48,130 bases of DNA from Gammaproteobacteria bacterium (GCA_029289235.1 JARFTZ010000051.1:1-48130), one strand, 5' to 3'. Counted from the stretch's first letter, positions 15,248 to 25,260 are shown. Notes: generated from the sequence alone by a model not told the origin. Numbers and translations: made by a program.

Positions 15248-16609
15248 TTGAATACAGCGTTGAATACAACGCAGCAAAAAGTGAGCGGTGCCCCGATCGT
15301 TACTGACCTGCAGGTGATCCCGGTCGCCGGGCAGGACAGCTTCGAGCTGAACCTGAGCGGCGGGCACGGCCCGTACTTCACCCGCAACATCGTGATCCTG
15401 AAGGACAGCGCGGGCAACACCGGTCTGGGCGAAGTTCCAGGCGGCGAGAAGATTCGCCAGACCATCGAGGACGCGCGCCCGTTGATCGTCGGCAAGACGC
15501 TCGGCGACTATAACGCCGTACTCAACGCGATGCGTACCGCCTTTGCCGACCGCGACGCCGGCGGGCGCGGACTGCAGACCTTCGACCTGCGTACGACGAT
15601 CCACGCCGTCACCGCGGTCGAATCGGCCTTCCTCGATCTGCTCGGCCAGTTCATGAACGTCCCGGTCGCCGCGCTGCTCGGCGAAGGCATGCAGCGCGAA
15701 GCCGTCGAGATTCTCGGCTACCTGTTCTACGTCGGCGATCGCAAAAAGACCAACCTCAACTACCGCAGCGAAGAGAACGCCGAGCATGAGTGGTACCGCC
15801 TGCGCAATGAAGAGGCGTTGACACCCGAAGCGATCGTCCGCTTCGCCGAAGCGACGCACCAGCTCTACGGCTTCAACGACTTCAAGCTGAAGGGCGGGGT
15901 CATGTCGGGCGATGCGGAAATGGAAGCGATCATCGCGCTGCACGAACGTTTCCCCAAGGCGCGCATCACGCTCGATCCGAACGGCGCCTGGTCACTGGCC
16001 GAGGCCGTACGCCTCTGTCGCGACAAACACGGCATCCTGGCCTACGCCGAGGACCCGACCGGCGCCGAAGCCGGCTTCTCCGGCCGCGAGGTGATGGCCG
16101 AGTTCCGCCGTGCCACCGGCCTGCCGACGGCGACCAACATGATCGCCACCGACTGGCGGCAGATGGCGCATTCGATCCAGCTGCAGTCGGTCGACATCCC
16201 GCTGGCCGACCCGCACTTCTGGACCATGCAGGGCTCGGTACGCGTCGCGCAGCTCTGCGACATGTTCGGCCTCACGTGGGGCTCGCACTCGAATAACCAC
16301 TTCGACATCTCGCTGGCGATGTTCACTCACGTCGGTGCCGCCGCGCCAGGCAAGGTCACCGCCATCGACACGCACTGGATCTGGCAGGACGGGCAGCGCC
16401 TGACCAAGGAGCCGTACCTGATCCGCGACGGCCTGATCCGCGTCCCGAACAAGCCGGGTCTTGGCCTGGAGATCGACATGGCCGAAGTGGAGAAGGCGCA
16501 TCAGGCGTACAAGGCGATGGGGCTCGGCGCACGCGACGACGCGGACGCCATGCAGTTCCTGATTCCCGGCTGGAAATTCGACAACAAGCGCCCGTGCCTG
16601 GTGCGCTGA
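15248..16609 (+). CDS. gudD: Glucarate dehydratase
   Basis: GudD dehydrates D-glucarate (and L-idarate) to 5-keto-4-deoxyglucarate. The 453-residue protein matches E. coli GudD throughout as remembered: [17 protein letters not shown] in the cap, [10 protein letters not shown] with the catalytic Lys pair, [50 protein letters not shown] with the His base, and the end [13 protein letters not shown]. The start appears to be TTG 15248, because GGAGG at 15238-15242 sits five bases before it and no ATG lies between it and the conserved region; the weak codon may tune its level. It follows the first paralog by 46 bp and precedes the aldolase gene by 27 bp. Confidence 0.94.
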   Translation: MNTALNTTQQKVSGAPIVTDLQVIPVAGQDSFELNLSGGHGPYFTRNIVILKDSAGNTGLGEVPGGEKIRQTIEDARPLIVGKTLGDYNAVLNAMRTAFADRDAGGRGLQTFDLRTTIHAVTAVESAFLDLLGQFMNVPVAALLGEGMQREAVEILGYLFYVGDRKKTNLNYRSEENAEHEWYRLRNEEALTPEAIVRFAEATHQLYGFNDFKLKGGVMSGDAEMEAIIALHERFPKARITLDPNGAWSLAEAVRLCRDKHGILAYAEDPTGAEAGFSGREVMAEFRRATGLPTATNMIATDWRQMAHSIQLQSVDIPLADPHFWTMQGSVRVAQLCDMFGLTWGSHSNNHFDISLAMFTHVGAAAPGKVTAIDTHWIWQDGQRLTKEPYLIRDGLIRVPNKPGLGLEIDMAEVEKAHQAYKAMGLGARDDADAMQFLIPGWKFDNKRPCLVR

Positions 16610-16636
16610 GAGAAAGAGAAAGGATAGAGGGAGATC

Positions 16637-17410
16637 ATGAGCACACCCTATACCGCGATCCCGAACACATTCCGGCAGAATCTTCAGGCCTGCAAGAAGC
16701 AGATCGGTTGCTGGTGTTCGCTGGGGAACCCGATCACCACCGAGGTCATGGGCCTCGCCGGCTTCGACTGGCTGCTGCTCGACGGCGAGCACGCGCCGAA
16801 CGACGTACTGTCGTTCATTCCGCAACTGATGGCGCTCAAGGACAGCGCCAGCGCGCCGGTGGTACGTCCGCAATGGAACGACACGGTGGTCATCAAGCGG
16901 CTGCTCGACCTGGGCTTCTACAACTTCCTCGTGCCGTTCATCGATTCGGCGGAAGACGCCCGTCGCGCCGTGGCCGCCACGCGCTATCCGCCGCAAGGCG
17001 TGCGTGGCGTGTCGGTCAGTCATCGCAGCAATGCCTATGGCACGGTCAAGGACTACTTCAAGCTGGTCAATGACAACATCACCATCCTGGCGCAGATCGA
17101 GAGCCGCACGGCGGTGGCCAACATCGACGAGATCTGCGCGGTCGATGGCATCGACTGTATCTTCGTCGGGCCGTCGGACCTCTCGGCCGGCTTCGGCAAG
17201 CTCGGCCAGCCGAACGATCCGGAAGTGCAGGCGGCGATTGCCCATGTCTTCGCACGCGCCAAGGCACACGACAAGGCTGCCGGCATTCTCGCGCCGGTCG
17301 AGGCCGATGCGCGGCGCTATCTCGAAATGGGGGCGACGGTCGTCGCCGTCGGCAGTGATCTCGGCGTCTTCCGCGGTGCGTCGCAGGCACTGCGCGACAA
17401 GTATCTTTAA
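16637..17410 (+). CDS. garL: 5-keto-4-deoxy-D-glucarate aldolase (GarL/HpaI family)
   Basis: This class II pyruvate aldolase cleaves 5-keto-4-deoxyglucarate (2-keto-3-deoxyglucarate) to pyruvate and tartronate semialdehyde. At 257 residues it has the GarL length. Motifs are [33 protein letters not shown] with the metal-site Glu-His, [30 protein letters not shown] and [14 protein letters not shown] with the metal-site Asp. It follows gudD by 27 bp and precedes garR, so the operon encodes consecutive steps. A related HpaI aldolase is the only alternative, and context argues against it. Confidence 0.92.
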   Translation: MSTPYTAIPNTFRQNLQACKKQIGCWCSLGNPITTEVMGLAGFDWLLLDGEHAPNDVLSFIPQLMALKDSASAPVVRPQWNDTVVIKRLLDLGFYNFLVPFIDSAEDARRAVAATRYPPQGVRGVSVSHRSNAYGTVKDYFKLVNDNITILAQIESRTAVANIDEICAVDGIDCIFVGPSDLSAGFGKLGQPNDPEVQAAIAHVFARAKAHDKAAGILAPVEADARRYLEMGATVVAVGSDLGVFRGASQALRDKYL

Positions 17411-17449
17411 GTCGCATCTCACGATCAACTTGGTAACAGGAGAAAACAG

Positions 17450-18343
17450 ATGAGCAAGGTAGGTTTCGTAGGACTGGGCATCATGGGCACCCCGATGGCC
17501 GAGCACCTGATCAAGGCGGGACACGAAGTGTTCCTGTTCAGCATCCCGAGCATTCCCGACTCGCTCGTGCAGGCCGGCGGCAAGGCCTGCGCCTCGGGCA
17601 AGGAAGTCGCCCAGAACGCTGACATCATCATCACCATGGTCCCCGACACGCCGCACGTCGCCGCTGCCCTGTTCGACCCGAACGGCATCGCCGAAGGCCT
17701 GTCGGCCGGCAAGATCGTCGTCGACATGAGCTCCATCTCGCCGGTCGAGACCAAGGAATTCGCCAAGAAGATCAACGCCCTCGGCTGCGAATACCTCGAT
17801 GCCCCGGTCTCCGGCGGGCAGGTCGGCGCCGTTGCGGCCACCCTCTCGATCATGGTCGGCGGCAAGGAAGAAACCTTCAACACCGTCAAGCCGCTGTTCG
17901 ACCTGATGGGCAAGAACATCACCCTCGTCGGCGGCAACGGCGACGGCCAGACCGCCAAGGTCGCCAACCAGATGATCGTCGCCCTGACCATCGAAGCCGT
18001 CGGCGAAGCCCTGTTGTTCGCCTCGAAGGCCGGCGCCGATCCAGCCAAGGTGCGGCAGGCGCTGATGGGCGGCTTCGCCTCCTCGCGCATCCTCGAACTG
18101 CACGGCGAACGGATGATCAAGCGCACCTTCAACCCCGGCTTCCGCATCGAGCTGCACCAGAAGGACCTCAACCTGGCGCTCGGCGTCGCGCGCAAGCTCG
18201 GCCTGTCGCTGCCCAACACCGCCACCTGCCAGGAACTGTTCAACAGCTGCGCGGCGCACGGCGGATCGGCGTGGGACCACTCCGGGATGGTGCGGGCCCT
18301 GGAGATGATGGCCAACTTCGAAATCGGGCAGAAGGCCGAGTAG
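17450..18343 (+). CDS. garR: 2-hydroxy-3-oxopropionate (tartronate semialdehyde) reductase
   Basis: GarR reduces tartronate semialdehyde to D-glycerate with NAD(P)H. The 297-residue beta-hydroxyacid dehydrogenase begins with the Rossmann motif VGFVGLGIMGTPMAEHLIKAG. It has the substrate loop YLDAPVSGGQVGAVAATLSI and the catalytic Lys in NGDGQTAKVANQMI, and ends in the helical dimer domain. It lies 39 bp after garL with an AGGAG site. Glycerate kinase, the next step, is not in the window. Confidence 0.94.
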   Translation: MSKVGFVGLGIMGTPMAEHLIKAGHEVFLFSIPSIPDSLVQAGGKACASGKEVAQNADIIITMVPDTPHVAAALFDPNGIAEGLSAGKIVVDMSSISPVETKEFAKKINALGCEYLDAPVSGGQVGAVAATLSIMVGGKEETFNTVKPLFDLMGKNITLVGGNGDGQTAKVANQMIVALTIEAVGEALLFASKAGADPAKVRQALMGGFASSRILELHGERMIKRTFNPGFRIELHQKDLNLALGVARKLGLSLPNTATCQELFNSCAAHGGSAWDHSGMVRALEMMANFEIGQKAE

Positions 18344-18348
18344 TCAAT

Positions 18349-18417
18349 CGTCATTCCGGCGCAGGCCGGAACCCAGGAGCCCAACGAGCTGGACCCCGGC
18401 CTTCGCCGGGGCGACGA
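18349..18417. repeat. REP-like palindromic repeat 1
   Basis: CGTCATTCCGGCGCAGGCCGG and an imperfectly complementary CCCCGGCCTTCGCCGGGGCGACG enclose a short loop. It belongs to the same family as 28791-28859. It lies between garR and the receptor gene, where it could stabilise or terminate the catabolic transcript. Confidence 0.75.
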
Positions 18418-18490
18418 AAAAAGTGTTTCAAGCGGGGAACAGGCAGTAGACGTTACTAGGGAGCAGTTTTTTCAACGAGGAGGTTTGAAC

Positions 18491-19459
18491 ATGAAAAAAG
18501 CATTTGGATTGACCCTGATGGCCGCGGCAGTCGCCGTATCGACGGGCGCGTTCGCGCAGGCCGACGTGAAGTGGCCGACCAAGCCGGTGCAGGTCATCGT
18601 GCCGGCCGGCGCGGGCGGCGACACCGATTTCAATGCGCGGCAGTTCGCCCGTTACTTCGAAAAGATTACTGGCAAGCCGATGGTCGTCACCAACGTCAAT
18701 GGCGGTGGTGGCACGATCGCCATGTCACAGGTCCAGGGAGCAGCGCCGGACGGCAACACGGTCTTTTTCGGACACACCGGTCAGCTGATCGTCAATGAGG
18801 TTTCAGGACTGATTGATTACAAATTCGATGCCAAGATGGACATCGCCTGTATCCCCGCTGTCGACAAGGGGGTTGTCCTTGTTGCCGGGAAGAAGTCGGG
18901 CTTCAAGAACGTTCAGGATATCGTGACCAAGGCCAAGGGCGCCCCCAATACCGTGATCTACGGGACGGAAATGGGTGGGTTCTCGCATCTGCAAGGCTTG
19001 ATGTTCGCCAAACAGGCCGGAATTGAGCTGAAACTCGTCGATGTCGGTTCCGCTTCGGACAAGATTACGTCACTGCTCGGCGGACGCATCGATCTGGCCT
19101 CGATCTCGTTCGGTCCGGTCAAGGATTATGCCGCAACCGGCGACATGGCGATGACGGCGCAATACAGCAAGGAGCGTAACCCCTTGCTCGGCGACATCAA
19201 GACCTTCACCGAACAGGGCCTGAAGTTCAACATGGAGAAGCCGTACATCATCGCTTTCCCGAAGGGTACCAACCCGGCGATCATCAAGAAAATCGCCGAC
19301 ATCGGGCAGCAGATCACCAAGGATCCGGCCTACGCCAAGGCACTGGAAGATGGTTTCAAACAGCCGGTCTCGTTCTATCACACCAAGGAAGCCAACGAGC
19401 ATCTGAACCAGGTGCGTGACGACCTCATGCAGTACAAGGATCTGCTCCGCAAGAAATAA
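18491..19459 (+). CDS. tctC: TctC-family periplasmic substrate-binding protein (receptor 1)
   Basis: The 322-residue protein has a Sec signal (MKKAFGLTLMAAAVAVS ... AFAQ) and the TctC/Bug opening WPTKPVQVIVPAGAGGDTDF. It ends in YAKALEDGFKQPVSF and MQYKDLLRKK. TctC proteins capture carboxylates for the TctAB permease encoded by the next two genes. From context the ligand is an aldarate such as glucarate; citrate-type ligands are the family default. AGGAGG at 18478-18483 supports ATG 18491 over an in-frame TTG six bases earlier. It is closely related to receptor 2 at 26681. Confidence 0.9.
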   Translation: MKKAFGLTLMAAAVAVSTGAFAQADVKWPTKPVQVIVPAGAGGDTDFNARQFARYFEKITGKPMVVTNVNGGGGTIAMSQVQGAAPDGNTVFFGHTGQLIVNEVSGLIDYKFDAKMDIACIPAVDKGVVLVAGKKSGFKNVQDIVTKAKGAPNTVIYGTEMGGFSHLQGLMFAKQAGIELKLVDVGSASDKITSLLGGRIDLASISFGPVKDYAATGDMAMTAQYSKERNPLLGDIKTFTEQGLKFNMEKPYIIAFPKGTNPAIIKKIADIGQQITKDPAYAKALEDGFKQPVSFYHTKEANEHLNQVRDDLMQYKDLLRKK

Positions 19460-19543
19460 GCGGGCATCACGTTCTGCCTGACCCGGATGCGGTGGTCGAC
19501 AGCTGCCGTATCCGGCGAACAACTCATCATTCAGGAATCGATC

Positions 19544-20023
19544 ATGGGTGACGCAAAAAAACGTGAATATGTTCTCGGTTTCGTCATACTCATCGCGGGC
19601 ATTGTTTACTTGGTTATGGCCAGCCAGCTGAAAGTGCCGGAAAGGCCGGGCGTGCATGTCGACGCCAGTTTTGTGCCGTACGTGTTGAGCAGCATCATGT
19701 GCATTCTTGGCGTGCTGCAACTGCGCGCCGCCAAAAACTATGTGCCCAAGCCCAAAGCAGGAAACGGCGACGATGTCGACTACGGGACTGTCGGCAAGAC
19801 GATCGGCCTTGTTTTTGGCTACGTGGCGCTGATGAGCTATCTCGGCTTTCCGCTGATGACCGTGCTCTATCTGGTCGCGCAATTCACCGTGCTGACGCCG
19901 CATGACAAGAAGGTCAATTACGTTCTCTATACGGTGATCGCGGTCATTGCCTCGGCGTTCATCTACCTCACCTTCCGGTACGCGTTCGACATGATGCTGC
20001 CGGTCGGGCCGTTCGACTTCTAG
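19544..20023 (+). CDS. tctB: TctB-family small transmembrane subunit
   Basis: The 159-residue protein has four predicted membrane spans: VLGFVILIAGIVYLVMA, FVPYVLSSIMCILGVLQL, GLVFGYVALMSYLGFPLM with the adjoining LYLVAQFTVL, and YTVIAVIASAFIYLTF. The size and pattern are those of TctB. ATG 19544 follows AGGA; the frame stays open further upstream but shows no membrane segment there. It is 9 bp before tctA and completes the secondary tripartite transporter. Confidence 0.88.
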   Translation: MGDAKKREYVLGFVILIAGIVYLVMASQLKVPERPGVHVDASFVPYVLSSIMCILGVLQLRAAKNYVPKPKAGNGDDVDYGTVGKTIGLVFGYVALMSYLGFPLMTVLYLVAQFTVLTPHDKKVNYVLYTVIAVIASAFIYLTFRYAFDMMLPVGPFDF

Positions 20024-20032
20024 GAGCCGGCG

Positions 20033-21559
20033 ATGCTATCTCTCTTCCAGCAAGGTATCGAGGCCGTCTTTACCTTCCAGATTTTCGGTCTTGTCTTCTT
20101 CGGTACCGTCGTCGGCATCATCTTCGGCGCCGTGCCGGGTCTCACCTCGACCATGGCGGTGGCGCTTTTCCTGCCGGTCACCTACAGCCTCGGCGCGGGA
20201 GCGGGCATCTCGCTGCTCGTCGCGCTGTTCGTCGGCGGCACCTCGGGGGCGTTGATTTCGGCGATTCTGCTGAAGATTCCGGGGACGCCGTCGTCGGTGG
20301 CCACGACCTTCGACGGCGGGCCGTTGATGGAAAAAGGCGAAGGCGCCAAGGCGCTCGGCGTCGGCATCGTGTTTTCCTTCCTCGGTACCGTTGTGAGCAT
20401 CATCGCATTGATCTTCATCGCGCCGACTCTGGCCAAGATCGCGTTACGTTTCGGTCCGCACGAGTACTTCGCCATCGCCATCTTCTCGCTGACGCTGATC
20501 ATCACGCTGGCCTCCGGCTCGATGGTCAAGGGCCTGCTTTCCGGTGTAATCGGCTTCGCCTTCTCTACGGTCGGCATTGCGCCGGTCGACGCCATCACCC
20601 GCTTCACCTTCGGTCAGACCCAGTTGAATAGCGGCTTCGAGATCCTCACCGTGCTGATCGGCCTGTTCGCCATTTCGGAGGTCATCAAGGTCGCCGAAAA
20701 CGTCAAGCACGAGCGGGCGGCGACGATCGGCAAGGTCAGCATGAAGAGCATCAAGGGCTTCGGCTTCTCGATGCAGGAGTTCGTCGGCCAGTTGTGGAAC
20801 GGTTTCCGTTCGGCGCTGATCGGTATCGGCATCGGCATCCTCCCGGGGATCGGTGCCGGCACTTCGAATATCGTCTCGTACATCGTCGCCAAGAACCGCT
20901 CGAAGTATCCGGAGAAATTCGGTACCGGCGTCATCGACGGCGTCGTCGCCTCGGAGACGGCGAACAACGCCTGTATCGGCGGGGCGCTGATTCCTCTACT
21001 GACCCTCGGTATTCCCGGTGACGCGGTGACGGCGGTGATGCTTGGCGGCTTCATGATCCACGGCATCCAGCCCGGGCCGCTGCTGTTCACCACCCAGGGC
21101 GTACTCGTCTATACGATCTTCGCCGCGCTGATCCTGTCGACGATCATGATGCTGATCTGCGAGTTCTACGGCTTGCGCATCTTCGTCAAGCTTCTCGCCG
21201 TGCCGAAGCACATCCTGCTGCCGATCATTCTGGTGCTGTGTGTCGTCGGGGCGTTTGGTCTCGGTAACCGCATCTTCGACATCTGGACGATCCTGCTGTT
21301 CGGGCTGATCGGCTACGGGTTCGTCAAGGGCGGCATTCCGCAGCCGCCGTTCATCATCGGCTTCATCCTCGGGCCGATGGCCGAGACCAACCTGCGCCGC
21401 GGCCTGCAACTGTCCGACGGCGACTTCATGGGCTTCCTCATCGAGCCGATTTCCGGCGCGTTCCTCATGCTGTCGGCGGCGTCGGTGTTCTGGCACATTT
21501 TTCAGGCGCAACGTGCCAAGTCCGCGAAGAGAAGGGCGGTCGTGGAACTCGAAGCCTGA
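20033..21559 (+). CDS. tctA: TctA-family large transmembrane permease
   Basis: TctA is the main channel of the ion-driven tripartite tricarboxylate transporter. The 508-residue polytopic protein has the signature VGIIFGAVPGLTSTMAVAL near residue 28, LLKIPGTPSSVATTFDG near 80, and the repeated fold motif around GILPGIGAGTSNIVSY. About ten or more hydrophobic segments are visible, and the tail is short and basic-acidic. It follows tctB by 9 bp and ends at a strong terminator, closing this transport unit. Confidence 0.94.
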   Translation: MLSLFQQGIEAVFTFQIFGLVFFGTVVGIIFGAVPGLTSTMAVALFLPVTYSLGAGAGISLLVALFVGGTSGALISAILLKIPGTPSSVATTFDGGPLMEKGEGAKALGVGIVFSFLGTVVSIIALIFIAPTLAKIALRFGPHEYFAIAIFSLTLIITLASGSMVKGLLSGVIGFAFSTVGIAPVDAITRFTFGQTQLNSGFEILTVLIGLFAISEVIKVAENVKHERAATIGKVSMKSIKGFGFSMQEFVGQLWNGFRSALIGIGIGILPGIGAGTSNIVSYIVAKNRSKYPEKFGTGVIDGVVASETANNACIGGALIPLLTLGIPGDAVTAVMLGGFMIHGIQPGPLLFTTQGVLVYTIFAALILSTIMMLICEFYGLRIFVKLLAVPKHILLPIILVLCVVGAFGLGNRIFDIWTILLFGLIGYGFVKGGIPQPPFIIGFILGPMAETNLRRGLQLSDGDFMGFLIEPISGAFLMLSAASVFWHIFQAQRAKSAKRRAVVELEA

Positions 21560-21571
21560 CCGCTGCAGATC

Positions 21572-21597
21572 GGCCGGGGTGCGACCCCGGCCTTTTT
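21572..21597 (+). terminator. Rho-independent terminator after tctA
   Basis: GGCCGGGGT (21572-21580) and ACCCCGGCC (21584-21592) form a perfect 9-bp GC stem with a GCG loop, followed by TTTTT. The next gene on the same strand starts only 22 bp later. Confidence 0.9.
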
Positions 21598-21619
21598 CAT
21601 TTTTACGGTGTGACACGCG

Positions 21620-22453
21620 ATGAAACAAGTCAGATTGCCCTCGGGCGAGACCGTTCCCGCCCTGGGAATGGGCACATGGATGATCGGGGAGAACCGTTCC
21701 TCGCGCGCCGAGGAGATCGCCACGCTGCAGCGCGGCATAGATCTGGGCATGACCTTGATCGACACCGCCGAGATGTATGGGGAAGGTGCTTCCGAGCAGC
21801 TGGTCGGTGAGGCGATCAAGGGGCGGCGCGATGAAGTTTTTCTGGTCGGCAAGGTCTATCCGCATAACGCCAGCCGCAAGGGGATGGCGGCGGCTTGTGA
21901 GCGCAGTCTGAAACGTCTGGGTGTCGATTGCCTCGATCTCTATTTGCTGCACTGGCGCGGCAGTGTGCCGCTCGACGAAACCATCGAAGGCTTCGAAACG
22001 TTGCAGGCCCAGGGCAAGATTCGCCACTGGGGCGTCAGCAACCTCGATCCGGCCGACATGGCGGAACTCGTCGACCAAGCTGGCGGCGAGCGCGTGGCGG
22101 TCAACCAGGTGCTCTACAACCTGTCGCGCCGCGGCATCGAATGGGACCTGCAACCGTGGTGCGTGGAGCAGGGGATCCCGCTGATGGCCTATTCGCCGAT
22201 CGAGCAGGCCCGATTGTTGCGGCACCCCGGCTTGCGCACACTGGCGGGGAAGAACGGCGCCGCGCCGGCGCAACTGGCGCTGGCCTGGCTGCTCAATCGC
22301 GATCAGCTGATCGCCATTCCCAAGGCCTCGACGCGCGCGCATCTCGAAGAGAATTTCGCCGCGTTGCAGTGTCCACTGAATGCGGAAACCATCGCCGAAC
22401 TCGACCGGCTGTTTCCGCCGCCGCGTCGGGCCACGCCGCTTGAAATGCTGTAA
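21620..22453 (+). CDS. Aldo/keto reductase linked to the aldarate cluster
   Basis: The 277-residue protein has the AKR fold signatures: [13 protein letters not shown], the catalytic Asp/Tyr in [15 protein letters not shown], Lys in [12 protein letters not shown] and His in [10 protein letters not shown]. The cofactor-binding end [18 protein letters not shown] favours NADPH. Substrate is unknown. Given its neighbours it might reduce an aldehyde or keto acid from uronate or aldarate breakdown, but general aldehyde detoxification is possible. No strong ribosome-binding site is seen. It starts directly after the tctA terminator and is followed 22 bp later by garD. Confidence 0.85.
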   Translation: MKQVRLPSGETVPALGMGTWMIGENRSSRAEEIATLQRGIDLGMTLIDTAEMYGEGASEQLVGEAIKGRRDEVFLVGKVYPHNASRKGMAAACERSLKRLGVDCLDLYLLHWRGSVPLDETIEGFETLQAQGKIRHWGVSNLDPADMAELVDQAGGERVAVNQVLYNLSRRGIEWDLQPWCVEQGIPLMAYSPIEQARLLRHPGLRTLAGKNGAAPAQLALAWLLNRDQLIAIPKASTRAHLEENFAALQCPLNAETIAELDRLFPPPRRATPLEML

Positions 22454-22475
22454 TCGAACCACGGAGCCGGATCGT

Positions 22476-24032
22476 ATGAACCAACCTCTCAAGCCGCTGA
22501 CCATCAAGGTCCATCCGACCGACAACGTCGCGATCGTCGTCAATTCCGGCGGACTGCCCGCCGGGACGGTTTTCAACGACGGGCTGACGCTGCGCGAACA
22601 CGTTCCGCAAGGACACAAGGTCGCGCTCGTCGAGATCGCGCTGGACGCGCCGATCCTTCGCTATGGCGAGGTCATCGGCTACGCGATGAAGCCGATCCCG
22701 CAGGGCAGCTGGATCGAGGAATCGCTGGTCCGCCTGCCGGAAGCGCCGCCGCTGGAGAGCCTGCCGCTAGCGACGAAAGTGCCGGCGCCGCTGCCGCCGC
22801 TCGAAGGCTACACTTTCGAAGGCTACCGCAACGCCGACGGCACCGTCGGCACCAAGAACCTGCTGGCCATCACCCAGACCGTGCAGTGCGTCGCCGGCGT
22901 GGTCGATTACGTGGTCAGGCGCCTCAAGGCCGAAGTGTTGCCGAAGTACCCGAACGTCGATGGCATCATCGGCCTCAACCACATCTACGGCTGTGGCGTC
23001 GCGATCAACGCGCCGGCCGCCGTCGTGCCGATCCGAACCTTGCACAACTTGGCACTCAATCCGAACTTCGGCAACGAGGTCTTCGTCATCAGCCTCGGAT
23101 GCGAGAAGCTGCCGCCGGAGCGTCTGCTCAACGAGGGCGGAGCGGGTGGCGTGCCGATCAAGGTGGTGAGCGACGACGTCGTCTGCCTGCAGGACGAGCG
23201 ATTCACCGGCTTCCAGTCGATGGTCGAGGCGATCATGAAGCAGGCCGAAGTGCATCTCGTCCGACTGAACCAGCGCCAGCGGGAAACCTGCCCGGCGGCC
23301 GACCTGATCGTCGGCCTGCAGTGCGGCGGCAGCGATGCCTTCTCGGGCGTGACGGCCAACCCCGCCGTCGGCTACGCTGCCGACTTGCTGGTGCGCGCCG
23401 GTGCCGCGGTGATGTTCTCGGAAGTGACCGAAGTGCGTGACGCCATTCACCTGCTTACGCCGCGCTGCGCCAACGAAGAGGTGGGCAAGGCCCTGCTGCG
23501 CGAGATGGCGTGGTACGACGATTACCTCGGCCGCGGCGAAACCAACCGCGCGGCCAATACCACCCCCGGAAACAAGAAGGGCGGCCTGGCCAACATCGTC
23601 GAAAAGGCAATGGGCTCGATCGCCAAGTCCGGCACCAGCGCCATCGTGGACGTAATCGCCCCGGGCGAGAAAATCCGCAGGAAGGGCCTGACCTACGCCG
23701 CCACGCCGGCCAGCGACTTCGTTTGCGGCACGCAGCAACTGGCTTCGGGGATGACCCTTCAGGTGTTCACCACCGGCCGCGGTACGCCGTACGGACTCGA
23801 AGCTGCGCCGGTGATCAAGGTGGCGACGCGCCGCGATCTCGCCGCGCGCTGGCACGACCTGATGGAAGTCGACGCCGGCACCATCGCCACCGGCGAGGAA
23901 ACGATCGAGGAAGTGGGCTGGAAACTATTCAAACTGATCCTGGAAGTGGCCAGCGGTCGTAAAAAAACCTGGGCCGATCAATGGGGCTTGTTCAACGCGC
24001 TGGCGGTGTTCAACCCGGCGCCGGTGACCTGA
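22476..24032 (+). CDS. garD: Galactarate dehydratase GarD
   Basis: GarD is an iron-dependent dehydratase turning galactarate (meso) into 5-keto-4-deoxyglucarate; it belongs to the UxaA/altronate dehydratase family, not the enolase superfamily. The 518-residue protein has an N-terminal SAF domain ([19 protein letters not shown]) and the UxaA core with [51 protein letters not shown] and a final [11 protein letters not shown]. Length matches E. coli GarD (about 523). ATG 22476 is preceded by CGGAG. Probably co-transcribed with the reductase. Confidence 0.94.
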   Translation: MNQPLKPLTIKVHPTDNVAIVVNSGGLPAGTVFNDGLTLREHVPQGHKVALVEIALDAPILRYGEVIGYAMKPIPQGSWIEESLVRLPEAPPLESLPLATKVPAPLPPLEGYTFEGYRNADGTVGTKNLLAITQTVQCVAGVVDYVVRRLKAEVLPKYPNVDGIIGLNHIYGCGVAINAPAAVVPIRTLHNLALNPNFGNEVFVISLGCEKLPPERLLNEGGAGGVPIKVVSDDVVCLQDERFTGFQSMVEAIMKQAEVHLVRLNQRQRETCPAADLIVGLQCGGSDAFSGVTANPAVGYAADLLVRAGAAVMFSEVTEVRDAIHLLTPRCANEEVGKALLREMAWYDDYLGRGETNRAANTTPGNKKGGLANIVEKAMGSIAKSGTSAIVDVIAPGEKIRRKGLTYAATPASDFVCGTQQLASGMTLQVFTTGRGTPYGLEAAPVIKVATRRDLAARWHDLMEVDAGTIATGEETIEEVGWKLFKLILEVASGRKKTWADQWGLFNALAVFNPAPVT

Positions 24033-24049
24033 TCGCGGCCTCGGCTTTT

Positions 24050-24074
24050 CCGCTCCGCTGCCTGTGCGGAGCGG
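24050..24074. terminator. Hairpin between convergent garD and lacI-type genes
   Basis: CCGCTCCGC (24050-24058) and GCGGAGCGG (24066-24074) form a perfect 9-bp stem with a 7-nt loop in the convergent gap. A T run is lacking on both strands, so termination strength is uncertain. Confidence 0.5.
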
Positions 24075-24108
24075 TGATTACGCCTGCATGAAACGCGTGT
24101 CTGGTGCG

Positions 24109-25152
24109 CTAAGTGGTTTGCCGCTCGACCAGTTCGAATCCGACGTCGATGATCTTCTTCTGAAGCGGGCGTCCCTCGATACGCGCCAGTAACGCATTCG
24201 CTGCCTGGATGCCGATAGCCCGCTTGTCGATATGAACCGATGAAATCGGCGGTACGGTATGTGCCGCAAAGTCCAGGTCGCCGAAGCCCATGATCGCCAA
24301 TTCCCCGGGAACGTCGATGCCGCGTACCTGGGCTTCGGTCATCACGCCCTGAGCGAGTGCGTCGGAGCTGCAGACGATGACGTCGAACGAAGTTCCAGAT
24401 TCGAGAAGTCCTTGCAGTCCTTGCCGACCCAGGGCCAGCGTCGCCGGGGTGGGCACTATGTAATCGGCGATTACGCTTGTCCCGAACTCGTTGAGTATGG
24501 CTTCGAGCCCCGAACGTCGAACTGCTGCGCGCTCGTCGTCAGCCCAGACGAGGCCGAAGCGGCGATATCCCTTGCCGTAGAGATGACGGGCAATTGTCTC
24601 GCCGATTTTCTGGTGCGAGAAGCCGACGAGCATGTCGATCGGCGTCGGTGTCAGGTCCCAGGTTTCCACGACCGGAATGTTGGCGGAAAGGAGTCGCTTG
24701 CGGGTTTCGGCGGCATGGTTGATCCCGGTCAGGACGATGCCGTCCGGTTTTCGGCTGAGGATCGCCGACACGAGTTCGCCCTCGTGCAACGGTGAATACC
24801 CCGACAGGCTGAGCAGGAGCTGGTAGCCGTGGGCCGCCAGTTGATCGCCAAGTCCCTGCACGGTTTCCACGAACATCGCGTTGAATAGCTGGGGAACGAT
24901 GGCTGCAACAAGCCGGCTGCGCTTTGAAGCCAGTCCGCCGGCGAGCAGATTCGGTATATAGCCCGTCAGTTCGACTGCTTCGCGAACACGAGCGACGGTT
25001 GCCGGGCGCACAAGCTGCGGTGTGTTCAGCGCACGCGAGACCGTGATCGGTGACAGGCCCGCTACGCGGGCGACGTCTTTCAGGGTGACGCTGCGGCTGG
25101 GGGACGAAGCTGTTTCTGCTGTCGGGGCTGCTGCACTTGGAGGATGCTGCAT
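24109..25152 (-). CDS. LacI-family regulator of the talarate/galactarate genes
   Basis: The 347-residue repressor has an HTH at residues 22-45 (VTLKDVARVAGLSPITVSRAL) preceded by an unusual 20-residue Ala/Ser-rich extension. The hinge helix is in PNLLAGGLASKRS, and a periplasmic-binding-like effector domain follows. It is most like the GntR/GntH gluconate subgroup of LacI proteins. It is divergent from the talarate/galactarate dehydratase gene, and three related operators lie in or next to the gap between them, one over its own start codon. The inducer is probably an acid sugar. Convergent with garD. Confidence 0.9.
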   Translation of the reverse strand: MQHPPSAAAPTAETASSPSRSVTLKDVARVAGLSPITVSRALNTPQLVRPATVARVREAVELTGYIPNLLAGGLASKRSRLVAAIVPQLFNAMFVETVQGLGDQLAAHGYQLLLSLSGYSPLHEGELVSAILSRKPDGIVLTGINHAAETRKRLLSANIPVVETWDLTPTPIDMLVGFSHQKIGETIARHLYGKGYRRFGLVWADDERAAVRRSGLEAILNEFGTSVIADYIVPTPATLALGRQGLQGLLESGTSFDVIVCSSDALAQGVMTEAQVRGIDVPGELAIMGFGDLDFAAHTVPPISSVHIDKRAIGIQAANALLARIEGRPLQKKIIDVGFELVERQTT

Positions 25153-25165
25153 GGTATCGCTATCA
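25151..25165 (+). promoter_or_regulatory. LacI-type operator O3 over the regulator's start codon
   Basis: ATGGTATCGCTATCA matches 13 of 15 bases of O2 (ATGGTAGCGCAATCA) and includes the start codon region of the LacI gene. Position suggests autorepression. Confidence 0.6.
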
Positions 25166-25260
25166 ATTGGGTCGGGCGAAGACAGGATTCTATCAAGGCG
25201 AAAACGCTTGGGGTCTCTGGGGTACGGGCTAGTTTGAACGGTAACGCTTGAAATACAAAA

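Noticed and set aside
15992-18280. A 762-codon minus-strand frame across gudD, garL and garR
   Set aside because: It runs antisense to three genes with clear family motifs, and its protein has no recognisable domain.
20996-22618. A 540-codon minus-strand frame across tctA, the reductase gene and garD
   Set aside because: It crosses a strong plus-strand terminator and three genes on the other strand, and has no motifs.
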